A stretch of 64,000 nt of DNA from Pseudomonas sp. dw_612 (GCF_018449725.1 NZ_JAAVVC010000015.1:62001-126000); one strand, 5' to 3'; shown: positions 24,622 through 34,366, numbered from the stretch's first letter. Made by a program: numbers and translations. Notes: generated by a model not told the origin, from the sequence alone.

Positions 24622-25914
24622 TCAGTTCAAGACGCGTGCCAAAGCGGTTTCGAGAATCTGCAGCGCTTCGTCGACCTGGGCTTCAGTGGCCACCAATGGC
24701 GCAAGGAAACGCAGGACGTTGCGATACACGCCGCACTTGATCACCAATAGACCGCCCTTGCGCGCTTCATCGATCAGCCGCTGATTGAGGTCGGCGTCCG
24801 GCGTGCGAGCCTCATCCGGTTTGATCAGCTCAATCGCCAGCATGAAGCCGACGCCGCGCACATCGCCGATTTGCGGGTGACGGCTCTGCAAGCGCAGCAA
24901 TCCCTGACGCAAACGCTCGCCTAACACTTCGCCCCGCGCCAGCAACTGTTCTTCCTCGAAGGCATCAATCACCGCGAGTGCCGCCGCGCATGACAACGCG
25001 TTGCCGCCATAGGTGCCGCCCAGGCCACCGGGCAGCGGCGCGTCCATGATCGCGGCTTTGCCGACTACCCCCGACAGCGGCAAGCCACCGGCCAGACTCT
25101 TGGCAACCGTCACCAGGTCCGGCTGGATACCGGCGTGCTGAAAACCGAACCATTTGCCGGTGCGGCCGAAACCGGTCTGGATTTCGTCGAGAATCAGCAC
25201 GATGCCGTGTTTCTCAGTCAAGGCGCGCAGGCCTTTGAGGAACGCTACCGGCGCCGAGAGGAAACCACCGTCGCCCTGCACCGGCTCGATGATGATCGCA
25301 GCGACCCGCTCCGGTGCCACTTGAGTGGCGAGCAATTCGTCCAGTGCCTTGAGCGCCATGTCGCTGGTGACGCCGCGATAGGCATTCGGATACGGCGTGT
25401 GAAACACCTCCGGCGCGAACGGTCCGAAGTTCTGTTTGTACGGCTGGCTCATGCCGGTCAGCGTGGTGCCGAGCAAGGTGCGACCATGGAAACCGCCACG
25501 AAAGGCAATCACCGCCGAACGGCTGGTGTGGGCCCGGGCGATCTTCACCGCGTTCTCCACAGCCTCGGCGCCGGAGGTGAAGAACGCCGCTTTATAGGCT
25601 TCCTTACCGCCGATCATTTCACACAGGCGCTGGGCCAGATCCAGATAAGGTTTGTAGGCAACCACCTGGAAACACGCGTGGGACACCTTTTGCAATTGCG
25701 CCTGTACCGCCGCCACCACTTTCGGGTGGTTGTGGCCGATGTTCAACACACCGATGCCGCCGACAAAATCCAGGTAGCGCTTGCCGTCCACATCCCACAA
25801 CTCGGCACCTTGGGCGCGATCTATCACCAACGGGTGAGCGGTGACCAGGCCACGCGGCACGAATTGATCGCGCTGACGGAGCAAATGAGGGGTTTCATCG
25901 ACTTTGCTATTCAT
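24622..25914 (-). CDS. gabT: Class III aminotransferase, GabT-like
   Basis: The 430-residue PLP enzyme shows FVGGIGVLNIGHNHP, FTSGAEAVENAVKIARAHT (phosphate cup), GFHGRTLLG, LILDEIQTGFGRTGKWF (PLP-ring Asp) and the Schiff-base lysine in TVAKSLAGGLPLSG. This pattern is that of 4-aminobutyrate/5-aminovalerate transaminases. GGGA lies before ATG 25914. Its partner could be the SSADH at 28696. Other omega-amino acids or ornithine remain possible substrates. Confidence 0.85.
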   Translation of the reverse strand: MNSKVDETPHLLRQRDQFVPRGLVTAHPLVIDRAQGAELWDVDGKRYLDFVGGIGVLNIGHNHPKVVAAVQAQLQKVSHACFQVVAYKPYLDLAQRLCEMIGGKEAYKAAFFTSGAEAVENAVKIARAHTSRSAVIAFRGGFHGRTLLGTTLTGMSQPYKQNFGPFAPEVFHTPYPNAYRGVTSDMALKALDELLATQVAPERVAAIIIEPVQGDGGFLSAPVAFLKGLRALTEKHGIVLILDEIQTGFGRTGKWFGFQHAGIQPDLVTVAKSLAGGLPLSGVVGKAAIMDAPLPGGLGGTYGGNALSCAAALAVIDAFEEEQLLARGEVLGERLRQGLLRLQSRHPQIGDVRGVGFMLAIELIKPDEARTPDADLNQRLIDEARKGGLLVIKCGVYRNVLRFLAPLVATEAQVDEALQILETALARVLN

Positions 25915-26186
25915 GGCATTTCCCATCGTGAGTCCGGCAACCGGGAGGTGGTTGCGATGGTGTTCAGGTTAAGGCCTGGGCGAAACGAACTACGCCGAAC
26001 TTGGCCCCTGAGAAATTCGGATCGACTGTTTTCACCCTGCCAAACGGCAGATTCCTTCAGCCCGCCGAATCTGCCGTCGACTGGCCGATACAGCATGGTG
26101 CCGCGCGTTTAACCCGGCGCTTTCGACAGATCCTGCGCTGGCATTGGGCGATGATGAAAGCACCTTCACCCTTTCAGGAATTGCCC

Positions 26187-27113
26187 ATGGCCCTGCTGTA
26201 TAAAGCTGACCCTGTGCGCGGCGAACAGTGGCAAGCGCTGTTTGCCGAACACGCCCCGGATATCGAATGGCGCGCCTGGCCGGATATTGGCGATCCTTCG
26301 CAGATTGAATACCTGGCCGCGTGGCAGGCACCGGATGATCTGCAAACGTTGTTACCGAACCTGAAGGTGTTGTTCGCGCTGTCTGCCGGGGTCGATCAAC
26401 TGGACCTCAGCCGTATACCGGCGAGTTTGCCGGTGGTGCGGTTGCTCGATCCTGGCATCACCCGTGGCATGTGCGAGTACGCGAGTTTTGCCGTGTTGAG
26501 CCTGCATCGGGACATGCTGCGTTATCGGCAACAACAGATGGCGCGGTGTTGGCAGGCGCACTTGCTGCAACCGGCGAGCAAGCGTCGGGTCGGCGTAATG
26601 GGGCTCGGCACTCAGGCGCAACAGATTCTGGCGACATTGCAGCCGTTAGGATTTGCGCTGAAAGGCTGGGCACGCAGTGCGCATGGGATTGATGGCGTGG
26701 ATTGTTATGCAGGCAATGAGCAACTGCCGGCGTTTCTCAGCCAATGCGACATTCTGTTGTGCGTGCTGCCGCTGACTGAACAGACCCGGGGGATTCTGGA
26801 TCGTGAACTGTTCCGGCAACTGCCTCGGGGTGCGGCGCTGATCAATATGGGTCGGGGTGGGCATCTGGTGGAAGGCGATCTGCTGGAAGCGCTGGACAAC
26901 GGGCAGCTCAGCGGCGCGGTACTGGATGTGCTGCAGCAGGAACCGGCGCCGGCGGAGCATCCGTTCTGGGGACACCCGCAGATTCTGCTGACACCGCATA
27001 TTGCCGCGATGACCCAGCCGGAGAGTGCGTTTGGGGTGTTGTTGGAGAATATTCGGCGGTTTGAGCGGGGCCAATCGATGGAGGGCAAGATCGACCGACA
27101 ACAGGGGTATTGA
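26187..27113 (+). CDS. ghrA: Glyoxylate/hydroxypyruvate reductase A
   Basis: The 308-residue D-2-hydroxyacid dehydrogenase has LFALSAGVDQLDL, the NAD(P) motif GVMGLGTQAQQIL, the catalytic Arg in INMGRGGHL, and the Glu/His of the active site near EPAPAEHPFWGHPQILLTPHIAAMT. Length fits GhrA (312 in E. coli). AGGA precedes ATG 26187; an open extension upstream has no ribosome site. It reduces glyoxylate and hydroxypyruvate with NADPH. It is transcribed divergently from the aminotransferase gene. Confidence 0.88.
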   Translation: MALLYKADPVRGEQWQALFAEHAPDIEWRAWPDIGDPSQIEYLAAWQAPDDLQTLLPNLKVLFALSAGVDQLDLSRIPASLPVVRLLDPGITRGMCEYASFAVLSLHRDMLRYRQQQMARCWQAHLLQPASKRRVGVMGLGTQAQQILATLQPLGFALKGWARSAHGIDGVDCYAGNEQLPAFLSQCDILLCVLPLTEQTRGILDRELFRQLPRGAALINMGRGGHLVEGDLLEALDNGQLSGAVLDVLQQEPAPAEHPFWGHPQILLTPHIAAMTQPESAFGVLLENIRRFERGQSMEGKIDRQQGY

Positions 27114-27152
27114 GCGCGTACGACTTGCTGTGTTGGGTGTCTGCCAAACCAC

Positions 27153-27565
27153 CCCCTCACCCCAGCCCTCTCCCCAATGGGGAGAGGGGGAAAGGGAGCC
27201 GATCTTCATGCTTTTCAGACCCGAGTTCGACTCAGGATTTTCAGGTCGATGTAGCTCAAATAAACAACTCGGTCGGTCCCCTCACCCCAGCCCTCTCCCC
27301 AATGGGGAGAGAGGGAAAGGGAGCCGATCTTCATGCTTTTCAGACCCGAGGTCGACTCAGGACTTTCAGGTCGATGTAGCTCAAATAAACAACTCGGTCG
27401 GTCCCCTCACCCCAGCCCTCTCCCCAATGGGGAGAGAGGGAAAGGGCGCCGATCTTCATGCTTTTCAGACCCGAGTTCGACTCAGGACTTTCAGGTCGAT
27501 GTAGCTCAAATAAACAACTCGGTCGGTCCCCTCGCCCCTTTGGGGAGAGGGCTAGGGTGAGGGGT
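27153..27565. repeat. 125-bp tandem repeat array (three copies plus partial)
   Basis: A unit starting CTCACCCCAGCCCTCTCCCC recurs at 27156, 27281 and 27406 with a period of exactly 125 bp, and a fourth partial copy starts at 27531. Each unit contains a palindrome (CTCTCCCCAATGGGGAGAG) and a shared tail ending AACAACTCGGTCGGTCCC. The array ends with the inverse of the palindromic core. Copies differ at only a few positions. It fills the gap between two convergent genes. Confidence 0.9.
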
Positions 27566-27588
27566 GATTCTCAAGCCGCCCCACACAC

Positions 27589-28668
27589 TCAAAGCCGATC
27601 AGCAATCGCCTTACCTACATCCTGCGTCGAGCCCTTCCCGCCCAGATCCGGCGTGATCGGCCCGTCGGCAATCACCCGCTCAATCGCCTGTAAAATTCCA
27701 TCATGCGCCGCGCGATAGCGCTCGTCGCCATTGCCCAGGAAATCCAGCATCAACGCCCCGGACCAGATCATCGCAATCGGATTGGCAATGTTCTGCCCAT
27801 AAATATCCGGCGCCGAACCGTGCACCGGCTCAAACAACGACGGGAACCGCCGCTCCGGATCAAGGTTGGCCGAAGGCGCAATGCCGATGGTCCCGGCACA
27901 CGCCGGCCCCAGATCGGAAAGGATGTCGCCAAACAGGTTCGACGCCACCACCACATCAAACCGGTCCGGTTGCAGCACGAAACGCGCGCAAAGAATGTCG
28001 ATGTGTTGCTTGTCCCAGGTAATGTCCGGGTACTTCGCCGCCATCAACGCCGTGCGCTCGTCCCAGTACGGCATGCTGATGGAAATTCCGTTGGACTTGG
28101 TTGCCGCCGTCAGCCGCTTGCGCGGTCGGGTCTGGGCCAGGTCGAAGGCGAATTTGAGAATCCGGTCCACGCCACGACGGGTGAACACCGATTCTTGCAG
28201 CACAAATTCATGCTCGGTGCCTTCAAACATCTTGCCGCCGACCGAGGAATATTCACCCTCGGTGTTCTCGCGGATCACCACAAAATCGATGTCCCCCGGC
28301 TTGCGTCCGGCCAACGGGCACGGCACGCCGGGAAACAGCCGCACCGGGCGGATGTTCACGTACTGGTCGAAGTCGCGGCGAAACTTCAGCAGCGAGCCCC
28401 ACAGGGAAATGTGATCCGGCACCTTGTCCGGCCAGCCCACGGCGCCGAAGTAGATCGCATCGAAGCCCTTGAGCTGTTCGAACCAGTCGTCGGGCATCAT
28501 CTGCCCGTGTTCCATGTAGTAATCGCAGTGCGCCCAGTCGAGCACTTCGATGCTCAAATCGAGCTGCCATTTTTTCGCCGCCTGCTCCAGCACGCACAAC
28601 CCTTCCGGCAGCACTTCCTTGCCGATGCCATCGCCGGCAATCGCAGCGATTCTGAATGTCTTGCTCAT
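27589..28668 (-). CDS. Tartrate dehydrogenase/decarboxylase-like enzyme
   Basis: The 359-residue isocitrate/isopropylmalate-type dehydrogenase has IAAIAGDGIGKEVLPEG, YFGAVGWPDKVPDHISLWG, VVIRENTEGEYSSVGG and the metal-binding NLFGDILSDLGP with GSAPDIYG. The DxxxLWG and RENTEGEYS pattern is that of the tartrate/malate dehydrogenase branch. GGAGG lies 7 nt before ATG 28668. It follows the SSADH gene by 27 bp, so both are probably cotranscribed. Confidence 0.85.
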   Translation of the reverse strand: MSKTFRIAAIAGDGIGKEVLPEGLCVLEQAAKKWQLDLSIEVLDWAHCDYYMEHGQMMPDDWFEQLKGFDAIYFGAVGWPDKVPDHISLWGSLLKFRRDFDQYVNIRPVRLFPGVPCPLAGRKPGDIDFVVIRENTEGEYSSVGGKMFEGTEHEFVLQESVFTRRGVDRILKFAFDLAQTRPRKRLTAATKSNGISISMPYWDERTALMAAKYPDITWDKQHIDILCARFVLQPDRFDVVVASNLFGDILSDLGPACAGTIGIAPSANLDPERRFPSLFEPVHGSAPDIYGQNIANPIAMIWSGALMLDFLGNGDERYRAAHDGILQAIERVIADGPITPDLGGKGSTQDVGKAIADRL

Positions 28669-28695
28669 CAACGTGCCTCCCCCAGTGTCTGTGAA

Positions 28696-30153
28696 TTACA
28701 GCCCGCCGATGTGGAAGGCTTTGACTTCAAGGTATTCATCCAGCCCGTACTTGCTGCCTTCACGGCCCAGGCCGGATTGCTTGATGCCGCCAAACGGCGC
28801 GACTTCCATGGAAATGATCCCGGTGTTGAGGCCGACCATGCCGAACTCCAGCGCCTCGCCGAAACGCCACGACCGGCGCAAGTCCTGGGTGAAATAGTAG
28901 GCGCCCAGACCGTAAGGCGTGGCGTTGGCCAGTGCGAGGGCTTCGGCCTCAGAGGTAAACCGCATCAGCGGTGCGACCGGGCCGAAGGTTTCTTCGTTGG
29001 CCAGCAACATGCCGGCGTGGGTGTCGCCGAGGACCGTGGGTTGCACGAACTGACTGTCGCCCTCGGGAATGCCACCGCAAAGCAGCGTTGCGCCTTGGCT
29101 CAGGGCGTCGTCGATATGCCGGGCAACCTTGCTCACGGCAGCCGGGTTGATCAGCGGACCGATGGTGACGTCGGCGTCGAGGCCGTTGCCGACCTTGAGC
29201 TTGCCGACCTCCTCCACCAAACGCTGAGCGAAGCGTTCGTAGATGCCGTCCTGCACCAGAATCCGATTGGCGCAGACGCAGGTTTGCCCGGCGTTGCGAA
29301 ACTTGCTGAGCATGATCCCGGCCACGGCCTGCTCAAGGTCAGCGTCGTCGAACACGATAAATGGCGCGTTCCCACCGAGTTCCAGGCTCAAGCGCTTGAT
29401 GTGTTCGGCACTCTGGCGCATCAGCAAGCGGCCCACGGCGGTGGAACCCGTGAAGGAAATCTTGCGCACCGTCGGGTTGCCGGTCAGCTCTTCGCCGATG
29501 CCGGTGGGCATGCCGGTCAACACGTTGAACACCCCGGCCGGGATGCCGACGCGTTCAGCCAGTACCGCCAGGGCCAGGGCCGACAGCGGCGTCAGGTCCG
29601 ACGGTTTGACGATGATCGGGCAACCTGCGGCCAATGCCGGTGCGCACTTGCGGGTGATCATGGCGTTGGGGAAATTCCACGGAGTGATCGCGGCGCAGAC
29701 GCCCACCGGTTGTTTGAGCGTGAGCAATCGACGGTCGCCGCTGGGGGCCGGCATGGTTTCGCCGTAGACCCGCCGGGCCTCTTCGGCGAACCATTTGACG
29801 AAACCGGCGCCGTAGCGGATTTCGCCTTTGGCTTCGTTCAGCGGTTTGCCCTGTTCGCAGGTCATGATCAGCGCCAGGTCGTCGAGGTTGTCGAGCATGG
29901 CCTGATACCAGTGCTCCAACAGCGCCGCACGTTCGGCTGCCGGGCGTGCGCGCCAGGCCGGCCAGGCTTCGTCGGCGGCCTCGATGGCACGCCGGGTTTC
30001 CGTGCCTTGCATGGCCGGTACGCGAGCGAGCAACTGACCGCTGGCCGGGTCGATGACCTCCAGGGTCGCGGCGTTGTCGGCGCCGATCCACTGCCCGTCC
30101 ACATACGCGAGTTCTGCCAAAAGGCTGGGGTCTTTCAAACGATTCTTGAGCAT
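28696..30153 (-). CDS. gabD: NAD(P)-dependent succinate-semialdehyde dehydrogenase
   Basis: The 485-residue aldehyde dehydrogenase shows TPWNFPNAMITRKCAPALAAGC, cofactor motif FTGSTAVGRLL, general base Glu in LELGGNAP, and the nucleophile Cys in GQTCVCANR. The closely following extra Cys is characteristic of SSADH. It oxidises succinate semialdehyde to succinate, the step after GABA transamination. A REP doublet separates it from the upstream ArgE-like gene. Confidence 0.88.
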   Translation of the reverse strand: MLKNRLKDPSLLAELAYVDGQWIGADNAATLEVIDPASGQLLARVPAMQGTETRRAIEAADEAWPAWRARPAAERAALLEHWYQAMLDNLDDLALIMTCEQGKPLNEAKGEIRYGAGFVKWFAEEARRVYGETMPAPSGDRRLLTLKQPVGVCAAITPWNFPNAMITRKCAPALAAGCPIIVKPSDLTPLSALALAVLAERVGIPAGVFNVLTGMPTGIGEELTGNPTVRKISFTGSTAVGRLLMRQSAEHIKRLSLELGGNAPFIVFDDADLEQAVAGIMLSKFRNAGQTCVCANRILVQDGIYERFAQRLVEEVGKLKVGNGLDADVTIGPLINPAAVSKVARHIDDALSQGATLLCGGIPEGDSQFVQPTVLGDTHAGMLLANEETFGPVAPLMRFTSEAEALALANATPYGLGAYYFTQDLRRSWRFGEALEFGMVGLNTGIISMEVAPFGGIKQSGLGREGSKYGLDEYLEVKAFHIGGL

Positions 30154-30296
30154 GGTCGAGTCCTGATCCGAGACAGGCTTAAGTCTATGGAGGTGCTGCG
30201 GATGAGGATGCTGAAAGCGATTTCAGGACAGTGTCGGATGCTGTAATTGGCGGCGGGACAGCAGATTTGTGGCCTATCAGACAAACACAAAAAACC

Positions 30297-30386
30297 TGTG
30301 GGAGCGGGCTTGCTCGCGAAGGCGGTGTTTCAGTCAACGATGATGTTGAATGTTAGGCCGCCTTCGCGAGCAAGCCCGCTCCCACA
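30297..30386. repeat. REP doublet
   Basis: Inverted pair of TGTGGGAGCGGGCTTGCTCG elements between the SSADH start and the stop of the ArgE-like gene. Confidence 0.85.
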
Positions 30387-30394
30387 TTTGATCT

Positions 30395-31552
30395 CTACAA
30401 CTTCAGGGAACCGAGCAAACCCTCTAGAAACCGCTCCCCGGCCTCCATCTGACTGATCTCGATAAACTCGTCCGGCTTGTGCGCCTGTTCGATCGAGCCC
30501 GGCCCGCAGACCACCACCGGCACATCCAGGCGTTGCTTGAACAACCCACCTTCGGTGCCAAACGAAACCTTCGCCGTCCCGGTATCCGGCGCGGCGAAGT
30601 TTTTCAGGAAGCGCACCGCTTCGACGCTCGGATGCGTATCGAGGCCGGGATAGACATTGAGGGTTTCGATCTCGATGGCCGCCACGCTCGACAGCAACCG
30701 CGCCTCGCGCACGATGATTTCCGCGCGTTCCTGCATCTGTTCCAGAAACTGCTCCAGATTATCCGCCGGCAAGTTGCGCACTTCGAAGTCCAGGGTGCAC
30801 AGGTTCGGCACGATGTTCAGCGCCCGGCCGCCGCCGATCTGCCCGACATGCACGGTGCTGTAAGGCACGTCGTAGTCGGCATCCTGGGCGCCCTGTTCTT
30901 GAAGCTGCTGCTGGCTTTGGCGCAGCGCGGCGATGAAATCGCAGGCCACGTGGATGGCGTTGACCGAGCGCGGCGCCAACGACGAATGCGCCTCCAGGCC
31001 CCGACAGTAAGTGCGGTATGAGCCCTTGCCCTTGTGCCCGAGTACGAATTGCATGTTGGTCGGTTCACCGATCAGGCACAAAAACGGCCTTACCGGCGTC
31101 AGGTGCAGCACATCAAGCAAACGACGCACGCCGACGCACCCGGTCTCTTCGTCATGGGACAGCGCCAGTTGCAGCGGTCGGCTCAGAGAATGCTCGGCGG
31201 CGTCGAGCATGGCGTCGATGGCCAATGCGATAAAGCCTTTCATGTCGCAACTGCCGCGCCCGTAGATCTTGCCGTCTTGCACCGTCGCCTGGAACGGCGG
31301 CACGGTCCAGGCCTGCCCCGCCGCCGGCACCACGTCGGTGTGGCCGGACAACAGAATCCCCGGCAGGTCTTTCGGGCCAGTGCTGGCGAACAGGTTGGCC
31401 TTCTTGCCGGTTTCATCCTTGACGATCAGCGACTCGATGCCCTTGCTCAGCAGCAGGTCGCGCACGTATTCAATCAGGGCCATGTTCGACTCCGAAGACA
31501 CGGTATCGAAGGCCATCAGGCGTTTGAGAATATCCAGTACACGGGGTTTCAT
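30395..31552 (-). CDS. argE: ArgE/DapE-type deacylase (acetylornithine deacetylase-like)
   Basis: The 385-residue M20 metallohydrolase has zinc ligands in LLSGHTDVVP, GRGSCDMKG and SHDEETGCVG (general-base Glu) and IGEPTNM, plus the lid domain. It resembles acetylornithine deacetylase. It is the last gene of a transport/oxidation operon (4-bp overlap with the gene before), so its natural substrate may be an N-acyl or other conjugated amino acid taken up by that system rather than biosynthetic acetylornithine. Confidence 0.85.
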   Translation of the reverse strand: MKPRVLDILKRLMAFDTVSSESNMALIEYVRDLLLSKGIESLIVKDETGKKANLFASTGPKDLPGILLSGHTDVVPAAGQAWTVPPFQATVQDGKIYGRGSCDMKGFIALAIDAMLDAAEHSLSRPLQLALSHDEETGCVGVRRLLDVLHLTPVRPFLCLIGEPTNMQFVLGHKGKGSYRTYCRGLEAHSSLAPRSVNAIHVACDFIAALRQSQQQLQEQGAQDADYDVPYSTVHVGQIGGGRALNIVPNLCTLDFEVRNLPADNLEQFLEQMQERAEIIVREARLLSSVAAIEIETLNVYPGLDTHPSVEAVRFLKNFAAPDTGTAKVSFGTEGGLFKQRLDVPVVVCGPGSIEQAHKPDEFIEISQMEAGERFLEGLLGSLKL

Positions 31553-32703
31553 GAGGCCTTGCTCCGTTGCTCGGCTAAATGGGCGAACCGGCGAATGGAG
31601 AACGGCTCAATCGAAGTGCTGGTGCTGCCGGTGCTGATCAGTTCGGCCATCACGTCGCCGACGCCGGGGCCGAGCTGGAAGCCGTGACCGCAGAAGCCGA
31701 ACGCGTAGAACAACCCGTCGACAGTGCCACTCGGGCCCATGATCGGCAAGGAGTCTGGCAAGTAGCCTTCGATGCCGCTCCAGACGCGGATGATGTTGAG
31801 GTTGCCGACACCCGGCAACAGGCGGCGCATTTGATCCATTTGATTGAGGATACTGCGCGGCTCGACGTAGGCCCGGCGATTGAGCATGTCCGGTTTGCTG
31901 CGATAACCACCGCCGATAACAATGTTGCCGCGCGGAATCTGCCGGAAGTAGATCACTTCTTCGGGAATCTTGGTGTAGACGCCGATCACTGTTGGCAAGG
32001 CGTAAGGCACCGGTTCGGTCACCGCCATTTGCGGGCCGTGAGTATCCAGCGGCACCGGTTCGCCGAACTGATCCGAGAGTTTTTGCCCCCACGCACCGGC
32101 CGTGATCAGCAGTTGCGCGGCGCTGAACTGACGGCCGTCCGTGGTCGTCACGCTGAACTCGCCGCCGACTTTCTGCACCTCGGCCACTTCGGTCTGCTCT
32201 TCAATCTGTGCGCCAAGACGCCGTGCCGCCCGGGCAAATGCCGGCGCCGCCAAACGCGGATTGGCGTGACCGTCGTGAGGCGCATAAGAGCCGCCCTTCA
32301 CATCCGGCCCGAGGAACGGAAACCGCTGATGCAATTCGTCTCCACGATAAATCTTCAGGTCCAGTTGCGCAGCTTCTGGCGCAGCGGCGTAGGCCTCCAG
32401 CTCGGCAATTTCATCTTCGCGATAACACACGCGCATATGCCCGCTGGCGATGAATTCCAGATCATCGTCGATCAGTTCCGGCAAACGTTTCCACAATGCC
32501 CAGGAGCGGTTGGCCAACGCCAGTTGCCCGAGGTAGCGCCCCTGCCGCCGCACGTTGCCGAAGTTCACGCCGCTGGCGTACTGACCAATCTGGTCACGTT
32601 CCAGCAGGATCACCGACTGCCCGCGCCGGCGCAGGAAAAACGCCGCTGCCGAGCCCATCAGGCCGCCGCCGACAATCAGCACATCGGCTTTTTGAACCGT
32701 CAT
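31549..32703 (-). CDS. FAD dehydrogenase beta subunit (HcnC/OoxB/sarcosine oxidase-like)
   Basis: The 384-residue D-amino-acid-oxidase-fold protein has FAD motif VLIVGGGLMGSAAAFFLRRRG, NFGNVRRQGR near the isoalloxazine, and the C-terminal FAD-binding FGFCGHGFQLGPGVG. It is the third member of a small-alpha-beta trio (34058-34366, 32700-34076, this gene), the order seen in hcnABC and octopine/nopaline oxidase operons. The subunit holds the catalytic oxidation of a C-N bond. ATGA overlaps join it to both neighbours. Confidence 0.85.
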   Translation of the reverse strand: MTVQKADVLIVGGGLMGSAAAFFLRRRGQSVILLERDQIGQYASGVNFGNVRRQGRYLGQLALANRSWALWKRLPELIDDDLEFIASGHMRVCYREDEIAELEAYAAAPEAAQLDLKIYRGDELHQRFPFLGPDVKGGSYAPHDGHANPRLAAPAFARAARRLGAQIEEQTEVAEVQKVGGEFSVTTTDGRQFSAAQLLITAGAWGQKLSDQFGEPVPLDTHGPQMAVTEPVPYALPTVIGVYTKIPEEVIYFRQIPRGNIVIGGGYRSKPDMLNRRAYVEPRSILNQMDQMRRLLPGVGNLNIIRVWSGIEGYLPDSLPIMGPSGTVDGLFYAFGFCGHGFQLGPGVGDVMAELISTGSTSTSIEPFSIRRFAHLAEQRSKAS

Positions 32704-34076
32704 GGCGACACCTCTTCAGTGAGCATCGAAAGGGGTTTGACCGGCGCCTGGCCGCGTTGACGGCCGACTTGCTGCACGCTGACGCCCGCCGCTGCGGCAA
32801 TCACTTCCGCGCCGGCCTGGGAGCAATAACGGCCCTGGCAACGGCCCATGCCGACCCGACTGAAGGCCTTGGCCCGATTGACTTCGCAGGCGCCCTTCTC
32901 GCTGACGGTACGGCGCAGTTCACCAGCGCTGATCATCTCGCAACGGCAAACGATGGCGCTGTCGGGCAAGGCTTTGGCTTGTTCCGCTGGCCAGGGAAAC
33001 GCCTGGGCCAGACCGAGGCGGAACTGATCCATGACCGCCAGGGCCTGGCGTTGTTCGTCGCGCAACCCGGCGTTTACCGGTTGCTGCAGGTCTTCCAGCA
33101 GTGCCATGGCCACCAGGCGTCCGGCGTGCTCGGCGGCGTCGGCACCGCGAATCTTCGAACCGTCGCCAGCGGCATACACGCCGCTGACCGAGGTCCGGCC
33201 TTCCTCATCCACTGCCAGCCACCATTGGCCGGACGCCTCGTCGAAGCGCATGCGGCACCCGGCCAGGTCCGCCAGTTGGGTTTCCGGGCGCAAGTGATAA
33301 CCCAGCGCCACGGCATCGCAATCCACATTCAACGTCTCGCCGCGAGCCGTCAGCACCCGCACGCCGCTGACTCCGCTGGCCGCATCACCCAGCACTTGCA
33401 GCGGCTTAATGCCGAGGTGCACCGGAATCTTGGCCCGATACAACTGCGCCAACAGTTTCATTCCGGTGAACAGCAATCCGGGCCGCGCCAACAGTTTGGG
33501 CAAGGCACCGATGCGTTTGCTGAACGGCGAGGTATCGAGCACTGCCGCCACCGTCGCACCCGCCTTCACATATTGACTGGCGACCAGGTACAGCAACGGC
33601 CCGCTGCCCATGAACACCACGCTGTGGCCAATGGAAACTGCCTGGGACTTGAGCGCAATTTGCGCCCCACCGAGGCTGTAGGTCCCCGCCAATTGCCAGC
33701 CTTCAATCGGCATCAAGCGGTCGGTGGCGCCGGTGCAAAGGATCAGCGCGTCGTAATCCACCGTCGAGTGTTTGCCTTGGCTGACGCAGCACAATTGCCC
33801 CGGCGTCAGGTTCCACACCAGGGTATCGGGGCGGTAATCAATAGCGCCACGCAGACGATCAAAACTGTCGTGCAGGTCGCGAGCCTTGTGCGCTTCGGTG
33901 CCGTACAGCGTCGCGTAGTTACGGGTAAACCCTTCCGGCTGGCGCCGATAAATCTGCCCGCCGTCCCGACGATTTTCATCAATCAAAATCGGTTTGAAAC
34001 CCGCCGCCAACAAAGCCTCGGCACAGCGAATACCGGCCGGCCCGGCGCCAACAATGACTATCCGTGCAGTGGCCAT
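32700..34076 (-). CDS. FAD/[2Fe-2S] dehydrogenase alpha subunit (HcnB/OoxA-like)
   Basis: The 458-residue protein has the dinucleotide motif VIVGAGPAGIRCAEALLAAG, a second one at VVFMGSGPLLYLVASQYVKAG and YAAGDGSKIRG. Its C-terminus has a BFD-like iron-sulfur domain with the Cys pattern IVCRCEMISAG...GMGRCQGRYC. It probably passes electrons between the catalytic beta subunit and the ferredoxin-like small subunit or quinone pool. Overlaps with both flanking genes show tight coupling. Confidence 0.85.
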   Translation of the reverse strand: MATARIVIVGAGPAGIRCAEALLAAGFKPILIDENRRDGGQIYRRQPEGFTRNYATLYGTEAHKARDLHDSFDRLRGAIDYRPDTLVWNLTPGQLCCVSQGKHSTVDYDALILCTGATDRLMPIEGWQLAGTYSLGGAQIALKSQAVSIGHSVVFMGSGPLLYLVASQYVKAGATVAAVLDTSPFSKRIGALPKLLARPGLLFTGMKLLAQLYRAKIPVHLGIKPLQVLGDAASGVSGVRVLTARGETLNVDCDAVALGYHLRPETQLADLAGCRMRFDEASGQWWLAVDEEGRTSVSGVYAAGDGSKIRGADAAEHAGRLVAMALLEDLQQPVNAGLRDEQRQALAVMDQFRLGLAQAFPWPAEQAKALPDSAIVCRCEMISAGELRRTVSEKGACEVNRAKAFSRVGMGRCQGRYCSQAGAEVIAAAAGVSVQQVGRQRGQAPVKPLSMLTEEVSP

Positions 34077-34366
34077 GTCGCCTCCGGTTGTGTTGTGACG
34101 ATGTCCAGCCCTTCGCGGACTTCATTGGAGCACGCCCGCAAACGCTCGCCGCTGCGGGTCCAGACCCAGCAATCCTGGCACGCGCCCATCAGGCAAAAAC
34201 CGGCGCGCCGCCCCGAATCGAACTCCGACTGGCGCAACGCATTGCCCTGGGTCAGCAACGCGACCATCAGCGTGTCGCCCTGCATCGCCTCGATGGCGGC
34301 ACCGTCCACGGTCAAACTGACAGTCGGCCGGCCCTGCTCGGCCAGCCTCACAAAACGTCCCCTCAT
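34058..34366 (-). CDS. [2Fe-2S] small subunit (HcnA-like)
   Basis: The 102-residue protein has the ferredoxin cluster motif GFCLMGACQDCWVWTRSG with a fourth Cys in LRACS, matching HcnA and the small subunit of D-hydroxyproline/opine dehydrogenases. It overlaps the alpha-subunit gene by 19 bp and the upstream ATPase gene by 4 bp (ATGA). Confidence 0.83.
   Translation of the reverse strand: MRGRFVRLAEQGRPTVSLTVDGAAIEAMQGDTLMVALLTQGNALRQSEFDSGRRAGFCLMGACQDCWVWTRSGERLRACSNEVREGLDIVTTQPEATWPLHG

Noticed and set aside
27025..27560. Short overlapping frames running through the 125-bp repeats
   Set aside because: Each repeat shifts the frame, the same peptide recurs only because the DNA repeats, and there are no ribosome sites.
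27703..30246. Very long open frame (about 847 codons) on the plus strand
   Set aside because: It lies antisense to the tartrate-dehydrogenase-like and SSADH genes, has no domain, and reflects high third-position GC in the real genes.
31549..34366. HcnABC hydrogen cyanide synthase
   Set aside because: Gene order and folds match, but the operon context (ABC importer, amine oxidase, deacylase) fits a catabolic amine/opine dehydrogenase better; sequence alone cannot prove cyanide production.
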